Source of the DNA: Nodosilinea nodulosa PCC 7104
Lineage (GTDB): Bacteria; Cyanobacteriota; Cyanobacteriia; Phormidesmidales; Phormidesmidaceae
Assembly (NCBI RefSeq): GCF_000309385.1
Contig: NZ_JH976537.1
Coordinates: 3,401,256 to 3,465,255, forward strand
Length of the DNA stretch: 64,000 nt
Reading direction: 5' to 3'
Part shown: positions 33,973 through 43,238 of the stretch, piece by piece
How the letters are laid out: each line of letters starts with the position of its first letter
Numbering within the stretch: the first letter of the stretch is position 1
Notes under the pieces: model-generated
Databases searched by the model: none
The model's input: the letters and a program-made list of their open reading frames with translations, nothing else
What the model was told of the DNA's origin: nothing
Translations under genes and position numbers: made by a program

Positions 33973-34740
33973 ATGGGCGAAGTTCAACCATTACCCAGCC
34001 GTGGGTTTTCCCCTGCCGCCAGGCTGCTGGCCACCGACATGGATGGCACCCTCACCCGCCAGGGCAAGTTTACCGCCGCTCTGCTCGGCGGGCTAGAGCG
34101 ACTGCAAGCGGCGGGCCTGCCGGTGATGATTGTCACCGGCAGGTCGGCAGGCTGGGTCAATGGCCTGGCCCACTACCTGCCCGTGGTGGGGGCGATGGCC
34201 GAAAACGGCGGAGTTTACTTTCCCCAAAACGCCGCGCCGGAGCTGCTGGTCGACATCCCCGAGCTCATGCTCCACCGCCAGCAGCTCAGCGAAGCCTTTG
34301 CCCAGATGCAAGAGCGCTGGCCCCACCTGCACGAGTCCGCCGACAACCGCTTTCGCCTCACCGATTGGACCTTTGATCTGCAAGGGCTATCGGAGAGCGA
34401 TCTAACCGCCATGGCCGATCTGTGCCACACCCTGGGCTGGGGCTTCACCTACAGCACTGTGCAGTGCCACCTGTTTAAGCCGGGCCAGTCCAAGGCGGCG
34501 GGGCTGCTTCAGGTGTTGCAGCGCCACTTTGCAACCGTGACCACCGCCGACGTGATCACCCTGGGCGACAGCCCCAATGACGAGAGCCTGTTTGATCCCG
34601 CCCTGTTTCCGCAGTCGGTTGGGGTAGCCAATGTCAAAGACTACTGGCAGCATCTCACCTACCACCCGGCCTATCTGGCCCAGGCCTGCGAAGTAGATGG
34701 ATTTCTAGAACTGGTAGATGTGTTGACATGCCGCCCGTAA
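33973..34740 (+). CDS. HAD-superfamily phosphatase (Cof/SPP-like)
   Basis: A 255-residue HAD phosphatase. Motif I is LLATDMDGTLTR (nucleophile and acid Asp), motif II lies in MIVTGRSAGWVN, motif III Lys in KPGQSKAAGLLQVL and motif IV in TLGDSPNDESLF. The cap is of type IIB, as in Cof proteins and sucrose-phosphate phosphatases. The substrate is a sugar phosphate or similar small molecule. Complete. Confidence 0.88.
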   Translation: MGEVQPLPSRGFSPAARLLATDMDGTLTRQGKFTAALLGGLERLQAAGLPVMIVTGRSAGWVNGLAHYLPVVGAMAENGGVYFPQNAAPELLVDIPELMLHRQQLSEAFAQMQERWPHLHESADNRFRLTDWTFDLQGLSESDLTAMADLCHTLGWGFTYSTVQCHLFKPGQSKAAGLLQVLQRHFATVTTADVITLGDSPNDESLFDPALFPQSVGVANVKDYWQHLTYHPAYLAQACEVDGFLELVDVLTCRP

Positions 34741-35380
34741 GACCAGCAGAGGAGATTTGGGAAAGTTCCTTTACAAAAAAAGACTTTGTTTTCCATTGCT
34801 GACAACCCATCTCGATAACTTCAAGACTCATAAAACATTCTTAAAGTTTTACCCCAGCCCTTTGGTGTGGCCCTTACTATGCCAGAAAGTTGTTGTGTAG
34901 TCATGTTGCTGTGTAGTCATTCTGAGGCCAAATCATCACGGTTTTATTGAAATCAAAAAACAATCTGGATATCTGGGCTAGTTAGATCTTTAGAGAAGAT
35001 GGTATTAGTCATCAGACAGCCGCAAACCCCAGGGAGTTTAAGGGGTTTATCTTAAAAACAGGCTATGCCCCAGGGGACTATCTCCGGTGGAGCTTGGCAT
35101 TAAAGCCGTTGTTTTTGAAATGATTTTAGAGTTTTTGGCTCGATCATTATATAAATGGGCATTTTCGGATAGATTTCAGATGGATTATGCCTGTCGCTGC
35201 CCGATCGCAAAACTAGGTCATGATGCTGGGGCAACGAGGCGGCGAAACGTTATATCGCACAACGCCTGAGCCTGACTTTCAGCAGTTTGCGCTGGATTTC
35301 GATCGCTCGCCCTGGGGATTTTCTGTGTCTAGCGGCTCGTGTTTACGTTTTTTTAAGGCCATTATCTTTTATCACCACCT
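34741..35380. other. intergenic region upstream of pntA
   Basis: A 640-base AT-rich stretch that must hold the pntAB promoter. TGTGTAGTCAT occurs twice near 34893 and 34908. A 54-codon frame at its end (35220-35384) is listed separately. I see no RNA gene or riboswitch. Confidence 0.5.
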
Positions 35381-35384
35381 ATGA
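35220..35384 (+). CDS. possible small ORF overlapping the pntA start
   Basis: A 54-residue frame begins ATGATGCTGGGG with an AGG about 5 bases before the first ATG. Its TGA stop overlaps the pntA ATG as ATGA. It reads MMLGQRGGETLYRTTPEPDFQQFALDFDR then a hydrophobic tail. An ATGA overlap would suit a leader peptide for coupled translation, but the frame is short and may be chance. Confidence 0.3.
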   Translation: MMLGQRGGETLYRTTPEPDFQQFALDFDRSPWGFSVSSGSCLRFFKAIIFYHHL

Positions 35385-36994
35385 CCATCGCAGCACCCCA
35401 AGAGACTCCTGTGACCGCTGTGGCCGATGCTGCCCCAGCCGCCCTAAAAGTTGGCATTCCCAAGGAAATTTTTGCGGGTGAGCGGCGGGTAGCCGCCACC
35501 CCCGAAACCGCCAAAAAACTCCAAAAGCTGGGCTTTGAGGTGCTGGTCGAAACCCAGGCCGGGGCCGGAGCCAGCTTTACCGACAGCGCCTACGAGGCCG
35601 CAGGCTGCGCCATTGTGGCCGATGCCGCCAGTCTGTGGGAGGCCGCCGATGTGGTGCTCAAGGTGCGATCGCCCCAGCACCACCCCACCCTCGATCGCCA
35701 CGAAGCTACCCTGCTGCGACCCGATCAAACCCTGGTCAGCTTCATCTGGCCCGCTCAAAATCCCGAATTGCTGGAGCAGCTGGCTGGGCAAGGCGGCACC
35801 GTGCTGGCCATGGACTCGGTACCCCGCATCTCCCGCGCCCAGAAGCTGGACGCCCTCAGCTCGATGGCCAACATTGGCGGCTACCGGGCGGTGATTGAGG
35901 CCGCCAGTCGCTTTGGCCGCTGCTTTACCGGCCAGATTACCGCTGCGGGCAAAATGCCCCCCGCCAAGGTAATGGTGATCGGGGTTGGCGTGGCCGGGCT
36001 GGCGGCGATCGGGGCGGCCAAGAGTTTGGGCGCGATCGTCAAAGCCTTTGACACCCGCCTGGTAGTCAAAGAGCAGGTGCAGAGCCTCGGTGCCGAGTTT
36101 CTAGAGCTGCACTTTGAAGAGGACGGCAGCGGCGAAGGGGGCTACGCCAAGGTGATGAGTCCGGCCTTCATTGCCGCCGAGATGGCCCTGTTTGCCCAGC
36201 AGGCCAAGGATGTCGACATCATCATCACCACGGCGCTGATCCCCGGCAAGAAAGCGCCCCTGCTGATTACCCAGGAAATGGTCGAGAGCATGAAGCCCGG
36301 CTCGGTGGTGGTGGACCTGGCCGCCGAGCAGGGCGGCAACTGCGAAGTCACCCAGCCCGGCGAGGTAATCGACTACAACGGCGTCACCATCATTGGCCTC
36401 ACCGACCTGCCCAGCCGCATGGCCTCCCAGGCCAGCCAGCTCTACGGCAATAACCTGGTGCACCTGCTCAGCGACCTGGGCGGAGCCGAGAAATTTGGCA
36501 TCGATATGGAAGATCAGGTGATCCGCGCCACCACGGTAATCCACAACGGCCAGGTGACCTGGCCACCCCCCAAAATTGAGGCTCCCGCCCCAGCCCCCAG
36601 TCCCTCATCGGCAGCCCCGATCGCCGAAGCCACCGCCCCAGCCCCCAAACCCTGGTACAGCCAGCTGCTCTGGCCCGTGCTAATTGGTCTGGCCTGCGTC
36701 GCCATTGGCCTATGGGCACCGGCCTCGTTTATGACCCACCTGACCGTCTTTGTGCTGGCCAGTTTTTTGGGCTGGAAGGTGATCTGGGACGTGTCGCCCA
36801 GCCTCCACACCCCGCTCATGAGCGTCACCAACGCCATCAGCGGCATCATCATCATCGGCGGCATGCTCCAGATTTCAGGCAATATCGCCTCACCAATGAC
36901 GATTTTGGGCGCGATCGCCCTCTTCCTCGGCACCGTCAACATCGCGGGCGGCTTTATGGTGTCCCAGCGAATGCTGAATATGTTCCACAAATAG
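35381..36994 (+). CDS. pntA: NAD(P) transhydrogenase subunit alpha
   Basis: A 537-residue fused alpha subunit: domain I (about residues 20-400), which binds NAD(H), with VGIPKEIFAGERRVAATPETAKKL, VIGVGVAGLAAIGAAKSLGAIVKAFDTR and GFTDLPSRM-like SMASQAS; then a Pro/Ala linker (EAPAPAPSPSS) and three or four membrane helices (WPVLIGLACVAIGLWAPASFMTHLTVFVLASFLGWKVIW). Many cyanobacteria split this protein into PntAA and PntAB; here it is a single chain as in E. coli. It couples hydride transfer between NAD(H) and NADP(H) to proton movement. Confidence 0.93.
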   Translation: MTIAAPQETPVTAVADAAPAALKVGIPKEIFAGERRVAATPETAKKLQKLGFEVLVETQAGAGASFTDSAYEAAGCAIVADAASLWEAADVVLKVRSPQHHPTLDRHEATLLRPDQTLVSFIWPAQNPELLEQLAGQGGTVLAMDSVPRISRAQKLDALSSMANIGGYRAVIEAASRFGRCFTGQITAAGKMPPAKVMVIGVGVAGLAAIGAAKSLGAIVKAFDTRLVVKEQVQSLGAEFLELHFEEDGSGEGGYAKVMSPAFIAAEMALFAQQAKDVDIIITTALIPGKKAPLLITQEMVESMKPGSVVVDLAAEQGGNCEVTQPGEVIDYNGVTIIGLTDLPSRMASQASQLYGNNLVHLLSDLGGAEKFGIDMEDQVIRATTVIHNGQVTWPPPKIEAPAPAPSPSSAAPIAEATAPAPKPWYSQLLWPVLIGLACVAIGLWAPASFMTHLTVFVLASFLGWKVIWDVSPSLHTPLMSVTNAISGIIIIGGMLQISGNIASPMTILGAIALFLGTVNIAGGFMVSQRMLNMFHK

Positions 36995-37008
36995 TCTTAA
37001 CGTTCTGC

Positions 37009-37052
37009 ACTTTGAATTTTGCATTTTGAATTCAAAGTGCAAAATTCAAAAT
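37009..37052. repeat. AT-rich 22-bp-arm hairpin between pntA and pntB
   Basis: The arms 37009-37030 and 37031-37052 pair with two mismatches around a central GAATTC. TTTGCATTTTGAATTC-type repeats are frequent between cyanobacterial genes. Its place within an operon suggests it forms an mRNA hairpin that could modulate the pntA:pntB ratio or RNA stability. Confidence 0.65.
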
Positions 37053-37078
37053 TTGCCCACATCTCCATCCCCTACCCT

Positions 37079-38497
37079 ATGACCAACAACCTCGTAACCA
37101 CCGCCTACATCGTCGCCAGCGCCCTCTTCATTCTCAGTCTGGCGGGGCTGTCGCAGCCGGAAACCGCCAAGCGGGGCAACCTGCTGGGCATTCTCGGTAT
37201 GGCGATCGCCTTTGCCGCCACCGCCGCCATCAGCCAGGGCTACCCGGTCCAAATTGGCTCCATTGGCCTCGGCGTGCTGATCGGTGTGCTCGCTGCCTCC
37301 CGCGTGGCAATGACCGATATGCCCGAGATGGTAGCGCTGCTTAACAGCTTTGTGGGTCTGGCCGCCGTGCTGGTGGGCTTTGCCGAATATCTCCAGCCCA
37401 GCGCGGCGCTGAGCGGCGGGGACGTGATTGTTCACCGCGTCGAAATTTATATCGGTGTCTTCATCGGCATCGTTACCTTTACCGGGTCGATGATTGCGGT
37501 GGCCAAGCTGCGGGGCTGGGTGCCGAGTCGGGCGGTGCTGCTGCCCGCCCGCCACGTGCTGACGCTGGGTATGCTGGGGGCGATCGCGGCCCTCGGTTTT
37601 CCCTTCCTGACCGCAACCGGCGATGTGCCGATGATTGCGCTGGGGGCGATGACGGCGATCGCGGGCATTTTCGGCATTGTGATCGTGATGGCGATCGGCG
37701 GGGCCGATATGGCGGTGGTAATCTCGCTGCTCAACAGCTACTCGGGTCTGGCCTCGGCGGCGGCGGGCTTTATGCTCAACAACGATCTGCTGATCATCAC
37801 CGGGGCGCTGGTGGGCAGCAGCGGAGCCATCCTCAGCTACATCATGTGCAAGGGCATGAACCGATCCTTCATCAACGTGGTGCTGGGCGGATTTGGGGAA
37901 ACCGCCAGCGGTGCCGCCAAGACGGCGATCGAGGGCAGCGCTACCAGTACAAACACCGGCGAGGTAATTGACCTGCTGGACAGTGCCCAGAGCGTGGTGA
38001 TCGTGCCTGGCTACGGCATGGCCGTGGCCCAGGCCCAGCACGCCGTAGCAGAAATCACCCGCCTGCTGCGCAGTCAGGGTAAGCAGGTGCGCTTTGGCAT
38101 TCACCCCGTGGCGGGCCGCATGCCCGGCCACATGAACGTGCTGCTGGCCGAGGCCAACGTACCCTACGACATCGTGCTGGAGATGGACGAAATCAACGAC
38201 GATCTGCCCAGTACCGACCTGGTGCTGGTGATCGGGGCCAACGACACGGTGAACCCCAGCGCCAAGTACGACCCCGGCAGCCCGATCGCTGGTATGCCCG
38301 TGATGGAAGTGTGGGAAGCCAGCACCGTGGTGGTGCTCAAGCGCGGCATGTCGTCAGGCTACGCCGGAGTCGAGAATCCGCTGTTCTTTAACGAAAACAC
38401 CCTGATGCTGTTTGGCGACGCCAAAACCAACGTCAACGGTATTCTGGCCCAGCTCTCCACCACCAACGCACCCGCCACGGCTCTCGCCGCCGCTTAA
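37079..38497 (+). CDS. pntB: NAD(P) transhydrogenase subunit beta
   Basis: A 472-residue beta subunit with about nine membrane helices (domain II) and the C-terminal NADP(H)-binding domain [59 protein letters not shown] and [26 protein letters not shown]. The conserved helices include [35 protein letters not shown]. The frame stays open upstream, but the ATG at 37079 fits the family start. Separated from pntA by the hairpin repeat. Confidence 0.95.
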   Translation: MTNNLVTTAYIVASALFILSLAGLSQPETAKRGNLLGILGMAIAFAATAAISQGYPVQIGSIGLGVLIGVLAASRVAMTDMPEMVALLNSFVGLAAVLVGFAEYLQPSAALSGGDVIVHRVEIYIGVFIGIVTFTGSMIAVAKLRGWVPSRAVLLPARHVLTLGMLGAIAALGFPFLTATGDVPMIALGAMTAIAGIFGIVIVMAIGGADMAVVISLLNSYSGLASAAAGFMLNNDLLIITGALVGSSGAILSYIMCKGMNRSFINVVLGGFGETASGAAKTAIEGSATSTNTGEVIDLLDSAQSVVIVPGYGMAVAQAQHAVAEITRLLRSQGKQVRFGIHPVAGRMPGHMNVLLAEANVPYDIVLEMDEINDDLPSTDLVLVIGANDTVNPSAKYDPGSPIAGMPVMEVWEASTVVVLKRGMSSGYAGVENPLFFNENTLMLFGDAKTNVNGILAQLSTTNAPATALAAA

Positions 38498-38509
38498 ACC
38501 GTTATAAGG

Positions 38510-38534
38510 ATGCGCTCGGCCCGTCTGAGCGCAT
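38510..38534 (+). terminator. hairpin after pntB
   Basis: ATGCGCTC (38510-38517) pairs with GAGCGCAT (38527-38534) around a 9-base loop, beginning 12 bases after the pntB stop. There is no U-run after it, so termination would be inefficient or Rho-like. Confidence 0.5.
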
Positions 38535-38594
38535 TCGATATGATGGATACAGGTGGTCAACATAGGCTCAATAGTCTCAACGGGGACACAACCC

Positions 38595-38837
38595 ATGCTA
38601 CGGGAAACGCTGAAACAAGAGATTGACAAACTCAGTGAAAGTCAGTTAAGAAAACTTGCCGATTTGGTGGTGTCGTTCAAGACCCAGGCCCAGCCCTCAG
38701 CCCAAGGAGAGCTGTTTTGGCAACGGGCAACTCCTATGGAGCGGGCTCAAAATTTTCGAGCATGGGTATCGCAATTGCCCAAAACGCACTCAAGCCTGCC
38801 CGCCGAGGCGTTTGATCGAGGCAATATTTACGACTAG
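38595..38837 (+). CDS. VapB-type antitoxin
   Basis: An 80-residue protein beginning MLRETLKQEIDKLSESQLRKLADLVVSFK, an amphipathic helix like those of antitoxins in DUF2281/RelB-type cyanobacterial pairs. The C-terminal part (FRAWVSQLPKTHSSLPAEAFDRGNIYD) is extended, as needed to thread into a PIN toxin. GGGGACACAACCC precedes the ATG; an in-frame GTG further up (38553) is less likely. Its stop overlaps the start of the VapC gene by one base. Confidence 0.78.
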   Translation: MLRETLKQEIDKLSESQLRKLADLVVSFKTQAQPSAQGELFWQRATPMERAQNFRAWVSQLPKTHSSLPAEAFDRGNIYD

Positions 38838-39304
38838 TGGTTAGCTATCTGCTAGATACCAACATTGTTCTACGGTTTAGCAACCCTTCTGATGAACAAC
38901 ACGAGCTGGCAACAGCGGCTGTTGAGTCCTTGCTGATGCAGGGAAACGAGTGTTATTTAACTGCGCAAGTCTTAATTGAGCTTTGGGTTGTTGCTACCCG
39001 TCCAGTTGACGTCAACGGTTTGGGTTGGTCGATTGAGCAAACCCGCGAAGTGATTGACCAGTTAATTGACCGCTTCCCCCTGGTGGAAGAAGGGCCGCAG
39101 GTTTTCTCAACGTGGCTATCTTTTGTTAGTGAAAATAAGATTAAGGGCAAACGAACCCACGATGCTCGCATTGCAGCGGTTATGTCAGTTTCTGACATCA
39201 GCCATGTTTTGACGTTGAACCCAACGGATTTTTCAGGCTTTCCAGGGGTCTCCGTTGTGGGTCCTCAAGATATTGACGGATTGAGCAAAATCGCTGACAC
39301 CTAG
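38837..39304 (+). CDS. VapC-type PIN domain toxin
   Basis: A 155-residue PIN-domain ribonuclease. Acidic residues appear in order: SYLLDTNIVLRF (first Asp), VLIELWVVATRP (Glu), THDARIAAVM (Asp) and LTLNPTDFSGF (fourth Asp). The GTG start overlaps the antitoxin stop by one base. It is a complete toxin. Confidence 0.88.
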   Translation: MVSYLLDTNIVLRFSNPSDEQHELATAAVESLLMQGNECYLTAQVLIELWVVATRPVDVNGLGWSIEQTREVIDQLIDRFPLVEEGPQVFSTWLSFVSENKIKGKRTHDARIAAVMSVSDISHVLTLNPTDFSGFPGVSVVGPQDIDGLSKIADT

Positions 39305-39429
39305 TCATTCAAGGGTTTGCTGCCCACTGACGCTAAATTGGTGACGCCCGGTACAATCTGCCCTTCAGGTCGTAGGATGGATCAGCACATTACGATCGAG
39401 CTGGTTCTGAGCGTCGCGGTTTGAGGGCT

Positions 39430-40143
39430 ATGAAATTTCAGCGCAGTACATTGATTCTGGTCGGAGTCGCTTTTTTGCTGGGAGCGGGAGTGCTGGTCGC
39501 CGAGTCGCAGCGATCGCGATCCCCTGAATCCGCCACCCAGAGCGAATCCACCAAGCCCATCCTTGCCTTTGAAGAAACCGATGTGGCGACTCTCACCGTC
39601 GATCGCGGTAACGAAACCCTGGAATTTGACCAGAAGGGCGACGGCAATTGGCAGATGACAAAGCCTGATCAAACCGTAGCTGAACCGGGCGCGATCGCAT
39701 TTTTGCTCAGCCGCCTCGACACCGACTCACCGCTGCAAACCGTTACCATGCAGCCCGATCAGGCCGCCGACTTTGGCTTCAATGCCCCCATCGGTATCGT
39801 CACCGTCACCCTCAAAGACGGCACCCAGCACGAGCTGATTTTAGGTGGCCCCGACTTTAGCGGCAGCGCCAACTACGCCGTCATTGACCCAGCCCCCTGG
39901 CCCCCCGCCGAAGGGAAGGAATACTCGGTGCTGGTCGTCAGCCGCGATGTCGCCAACGGCATCAACCGCCCCCTCCAGGAGTGGAAAATGCCTGTCGAAA
40001 CACCAGCCCCTGAAGCCGGGGCAGAGGGTGCTGCCACCCCCAACGAGGGCGAGACTCCAGAGGGTGCAGCCGAACCACAAAATTCCCCCGAAACCCCCGC
40101 TGCCCCAGAGGCCACAGAAAACGGTGCCAAAACCACCAACTGA
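39430..40143 (+). CDS. DUF4340 protein
   Basis: A 237-residue protein with an N-terminal membrane anchor or signal (FQRSTLILVGVAFLLGAGVLVAES) and the DUF4340 domain: FEETDVATLTVDRGNETLEFDQKGDGNWQMTKPDQTVAEPGAIAFLLSRL and ADFGFNAPIGIVTVTLKDGTQHELILGG. The C-terminal 45 residues are Pro/Glu/Ala-rich. DUF4340 proteins often accompany gliding/ABC export genes (GldG-like), but none is near. Start at the ATG at 39430, after GAGGG. Confidence 0.85.
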   Translation: MKFQRSTLILVGVAFLLGAGVLVAESQRSRSPESATQSESTKPILAFEETDVATLTVDRGNETLEFDQKGDGNWQMTKPDQTVAEPGAIAFLLSRLDTDSPLQTVTMQPDQAADFGFNAPIGIVTVTLKDGTQHELILGGPDFSGSANYAVIDPAPWPPAEGKEYSVLVVSRDVANGINRPLQEWKMPVETPAPEAGAEGAATPNEGETPEGAAEPQNSPETPAAPEATENGAKTTN

Positions 40144-40233
40144 CGCTTGCTAGGAATGATAGCCTGGCCCAGCCATCCTTTAGGCAAGCGATCCAGGGAC
40201 ACTTGACCTTGCCTGAACAGCTAGTGAGCATTG

Positions 40234-40341
40234 CCCACCCTCCCCCTCATCCACCCTCCCCCTCATCCACCCTCCCCCTCCATCATCCACCCTCCCCCTC
40301 ATCCACCCTCCCCCTCATCCACCCTCCCCCCTCATCCACCC
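40234..40341. repeat. short tandem repeat CCACCCTCCCCCTCAT
   Basis: About seven imperfect copies of a 15-16-base unit, CCACCCTCCCCCTCAT, run up to 5 bases before the purU start. The tract is wholly pyrimidine-rich on this strand and likely to vary in length between strains. Confidence 0.8.
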
Positions 40342-40345
40342 CTCC

Positions 40346-41200
40346 ATGGCCTCTCCCACCGCCATCCTGCTACTCTCCTGCCCCGACCAGAAGGGGTTGG
40401 TGGCCAAAATCGCCAACTTTATCTACGCCAACGGCGGCAACATTCTCCATGCCGACCAGCACCGCGACCCCGAGGCAGGGTTGTTTTTGTCGCGGCTGGA
40501 GTGGGAACTAGAGGGGTTTAACCTGCCTAGGGAAATCATTGGGCAGGCATTTAATGCGATCGCGCAACCCCTGGGAGCCACCTGGCAGCTCCACTTTTCT
40601 GACGATGTGCCCCGCCTGTCGATCTGGGTCAGCCATCAAGATCACTGCCTGCTCGACCTGCTCTGGCGGCACAAAGCCGGGGAATTTAAGGCCGAAATCG
40701 CCCTCATTGTCAGCAATCATCCCCACCTCAAGCCCATTGCCGACCAGTTTGGCATCCCCTTCGAGCACCTGCCCATTACCAAAGACACCAAGGCCGAGCA
40801 AGAGCAGCGCCAGCTAGAGCTGCTTAAGGAATATGCGATCGACCTGGTGGTGCTGGCCAAATACATGCAGGTGCTCAGCCCCAATTTTCTCGATCGCTAC
40901 GATCGCGTCATCAACATCCACCACTCGTTCTTGCCCGCCTTCATGGGCGCCAACCCCTACCAGCGCGCCTTTCAGCGGGGGGTCAAGATCATCGGGGCCA
41001 CCGCTCACTACGTCACCTCCGACCTCGACGAAGGCCCCATCATTGAGCAGGACGTAGTGCGCATCAGCCACCGCGACGACGTGAAGGAACTGATTCGCAA
41101 AGGCAAAGACGTCGAGCGCATCGTCCTGGCCCGCGCCGTGCGGCTGCACCTGCAAAATCGCACCCTGGTCTACGGTAACCGCACTGTGGTCTTTGCTTAA
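40346..41200 (+). CDS. purU: formyltetrahydrofolate deformylase
   Basis: A 284-residue PurU enzyme releasing formate from 10-formyl-THF to balance one-carbon pools. An ACT domain (residues 3-80: PTAILLLSCPDQKGLVAKIANFIYANGGNILHADQH) precedes the formyltransferase-like domain. The catalytic core has VINIHHSFLPAFMGANPYQRAF (Asn, His) and GATAHYVTSDLDEGPIIEQD (His, Asp). The tandem repeat sits where a promoter or leader would be. Complete. Confidence 0.92.
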   Translation: MASPTAILLLSCPDQKGLVAKIANFIYANGGNILHADQHRDPEAGLFLSRLEWELEGFNLPREIIGQAFNAIAQPLGATWQLHFSDDVPRLSIWVSHQDHCLLDLLWRHKAGEFKAEIALIVSNHPHLKPIADQFGIPFEHLPITKDTKAEQEQRQLELLKEYAIDLVVLAKYMQVLSPNFLDRYDRVINIHHSFLPAFMGANPYQRAFQRGVKIIGATAHYVTSDLDEGPIIEQDVVRISHRDDVKELIRKGKDVERIVLARAVRLHLQNRTLVYGNRTVVFA

Positions 41201-41237
41201 TGGATGCGTGGTTTGCAGCGACGTAGATCGATGGCTA

Positions 41238-41570
41238 TCAGCCGTTGCCGGAGGCTACTCCTGTAACTAACGCGCTGATCGCGGGCGTAATGGCCTGCAA
41301 AACCGGCGACAAAATCACCACCGATGCCGCCGCAATCACAATGGTAGTGGCCAGCCGCATCACCTGGTCAGAGGCGTTTTGGTAGGTGTCAAACTTGAAG
41401 TTGAGCTTTTCGACATCGATTTCTACCCTGCCAAGATCAGTCTTGACATTGCCAATATCGGTCTTGACATTGCCAATGTCGGTCTCTACCCGGTCAAGGC
41501 GCTGATTAATTTGCCGCAGCTCTGACAAGATCTGCTGCTGAAATCCCTCGGGCGAGTCGCTAGCCTGCAT
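41238..41570 (-). CDS. small coiled-coil membrane protein
   Basis: A 110-residue protein with an N-terminal coiled coil (ILSELRQINQRLDRVETDIGNVKTDIGNVKTDLGRVEIDVEKL) and one C-terminal membrane helix (VMRLATTIVIAAASVVILSPVLQAI). The DIGNVKT heptads are encoded by a 21-base tandem repeat near 41440-41485. Such proteins are common in cyanobacteria and unassigned. I start it at the ATG at 41570; a TTG 12 bases upstream is an alternative. Confidence 0.7.
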   Translation of the reverse strand: MQASDSPEGFQQQILSELRQINQRLDRVETDIGNVKTDIGNVKTDLGRVEIDVEKLNFKFDTYQNASDQVMRLATTIVIAAASVVILSPVLQAITPAISALVTGVASGNG

Positions 41571-41626
41571 CACCTGATCCAAAGCGTGGGTGTTTCTATC
41601 ATACCCAAGGTTTAAGGGCAGCAGGC

Positions 41627-42568
41627 CTACTGCACCAGCACGGTGCGCGGAACTAAGCTATCGGCCTCCAGGGCAGATCGCAGCTTGCGGGCCTGGGCTA
41701 GCAGCCGCCAGGCCTGGGGCGAAAGCAGTCCTGGCGCGAGGAGGGACAGCCCGGTACCAACCTGGCGCTGCCGCAGGGCCACCAGCCCCCAGTGCAGGTG
41801 CAGGTATCGATCGATAGCGGCGAGGGTGGGAATGCGATCGCGGTATCCCTCACTCACCCGCCCATAAATGCGCTCTTTGATGGCCAAATTCAGTGCCATA
41901 CGGCGGCTGAGCGACATCTTTTGCTCGTAGCCCCCGGCCCAAATGGTGCGGTAGGCCAGGCACTCGTTAATAAACAGCGCATCGCCAAAGTCGGCCAGCT
42001 TTACCCAGGCGTCGATGTCGTCGTAGTTGGTGGTCATGGTGGTATCCCAGCCGCCCGCCTGCAAAAAGGCGTCGCGGCGAGCCGCTACCTGGGCCGGGGT
42101 GCCAAAGGGTACCTGATCCATCAGCATGCCGTAGTGGATGGCGCTCTGGGGAATGTAGAAGACCTGGCCGGGGCCGGTGGCGGGGGTGCGGCGCAGCTCA
42201 CTGCCGCGCTCGTCGACCTGAATGGCGCGGCAGGAGCAGAGCACGGCCTGGGGATGCTGAGCGATCGCCGCCGTCATCTTCTCGATGCAGTCGGGGGCGA
42301 GATAGTCGTCGTCGTCGAGAAACTTGACCCAGTCACCACTGGCGGCGGCCACGCCGTGATTGACGGTGGCGGCGTGGTTGAGGTTTTGGGCATTGCGGTG
42401 GTAAACGACGCGATCGCCCAAGCTGCGCACATAGGCCTCGGTGCCGTCGGTGGAGGCATCGTCGGCGACGACGACTTCGCAGGGCACGGTTTGGTTGAGA
42501 CCGCAGGCGATCGCCCGCTTCAGCAGCTCCAGCCGGTTGTAGGTGGTAATGACGAGACTAAACTTCAT
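41627..42568 (-). CDS. family 2 glycosyltransferase
   Basis: A 313-residue GT-A-fold enzyme. FSLVITTYNRLELLKRAI is the nucleotide-sugar start, VVADDASTDGT the first Asp motif, and WVKFLDDDDYLAPDCIEKM the DxD motif. The C-terminal part is helical. Donor and acceptor are unknown. It is not in a polysaccharide cluster here. Complete. Confidence 0.9.
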   Translation of the reverse strand: MKFSLVITTYNRLELLKRAIACGLNQTVPCEVVVADDASTDGTEAYVRSLGDRVVYHRNAQNLNHAATVNHGVAAASGDWVKFLDDDDYLAPDCIEKMTAAIAQHPQAVLCSCRAIQVDERGSELRRTPATGPGQVFYIPQSAIHYGMLMDQVPFGTPAQVAARRDAFLQAGGWDTTMTTNYDDIDAWVKLADFGDALFINECLAYRTIWAGGYEQKMSLSRRMALNLAIKERIYGRVSEGYRDRIPTLAAIDRYLHLHWGLVALRQRQVGTGLSLLAPGLLSPQAWRLLAQARKLRSALEADSLVPRTVLVQ

Positions 42569-42632
42569 GGCCCCGTGCTCCTTAGTTAGCTCAGCCTATG
42601 GCTATGTCTAAGGTTTCCCCAATGCCTTCGGA

Positions 42633-42848
42633 TCACTCAGCATCAATGCCGTCCCATAGCTCAGCGAGGGGGATGGTTTGGCCAGTCATAGCTTCGTGCC
42701 AGCCCTGGCGAAAGCTTTCTTCGGCGCTTTTGAGGGTGACGCTTTCGCGAAGGAGGCGGACAAGCTGCAACAGGTTGGGCAGGTATTCAGGGGGAGTTTG
42801 CTGAATCTCTTGCATCACGGCGTTGAGCACGGCGTTATCGGAAGCCAT
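42633..42848 (-). CDS. orphan antitoxin-like protein
   Basis: A 71-residue protein, MASDNAVLNAVMQEIQQTPPEYLPNLLQLVRLLRESV, then KSAEESFRQGWHEAMTGQTIPLAELWDGIDAE. The pattern of an N-terminal helix and an acidic C-terminal tail resembles small antitoxins. No toxin gene is adjacent on either side, so it may be an orphan. Confidence 0.65.
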   Translation of the reverse strand: MASDNAVLNAVMQEIQQTPPEYLPNLLQLVRLLRESVTLKSAEESFRQGWHEAMTGQTIPLAELWDGIDAE

Positions 42849-43001
42849 TGGGTTTCCTGCGATCGCGGGGTTTGGGCGTACTACTCTCGTTAGTGTAGCC
42901 CTAGCTAAGGATCTCTCTCAGGCGGACTGCTTTTGGCGGTCAGAGAGCACAGTTCTTTCATACGCTAAGCTGGGTATATAGGCTGATTGGGTATTAGTAA
43001 C

Positions 43002-43238
43002 GTGCTGACCAAACTGACCGATCAAAATCGAATTACTCTACCGTTGAGTGTGACTGAGGCCCTTGGCCCAGTAGAGTATTTTGAGATTACGGTTGAGGGC
43101 GGGCAAGTCATTCTCACCCCAGTTAAAGTTCAGCGGTCTGATGCTGTTAGAGAAAAGCTGGCCGAGTTGAACATTACAGAACAAGATGTAGCGAATGCTG
43201 TAAATTGGGCTCGTGAAAGTCCTATCCATCAAGCGTGA
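43002..43238 (+). CDS. AbrB/MazE-type antitoxin
   Basis: A 78-residue protein starting GTG (reads MLTKLTDQNRITLPLSVTEAL) with the swapped-hairpin SpoVT/AbrB fold (QNRITLPLSVTEALGPVEYFEITVEGGQVILTPV), then a helical tail that would bind a toxin. The gene overlaps by 4 bases (GTGA) with the truncated PIN reading frame that follows. It is AT-richer than the surroundings. Confidence 0.78.
   Translation: MLTKLTDQNRITLPLSVTEALGPVEYFEITVEGGQVILTPVKVQRSDAVREKLAELNITEQDVANAVNWARESPIHQA

Noticed and set aside
40234-40341. A CRISPR array
   Set aside because: The repeats are contiguous, with no unique spacers, so this is a tandem repeat.
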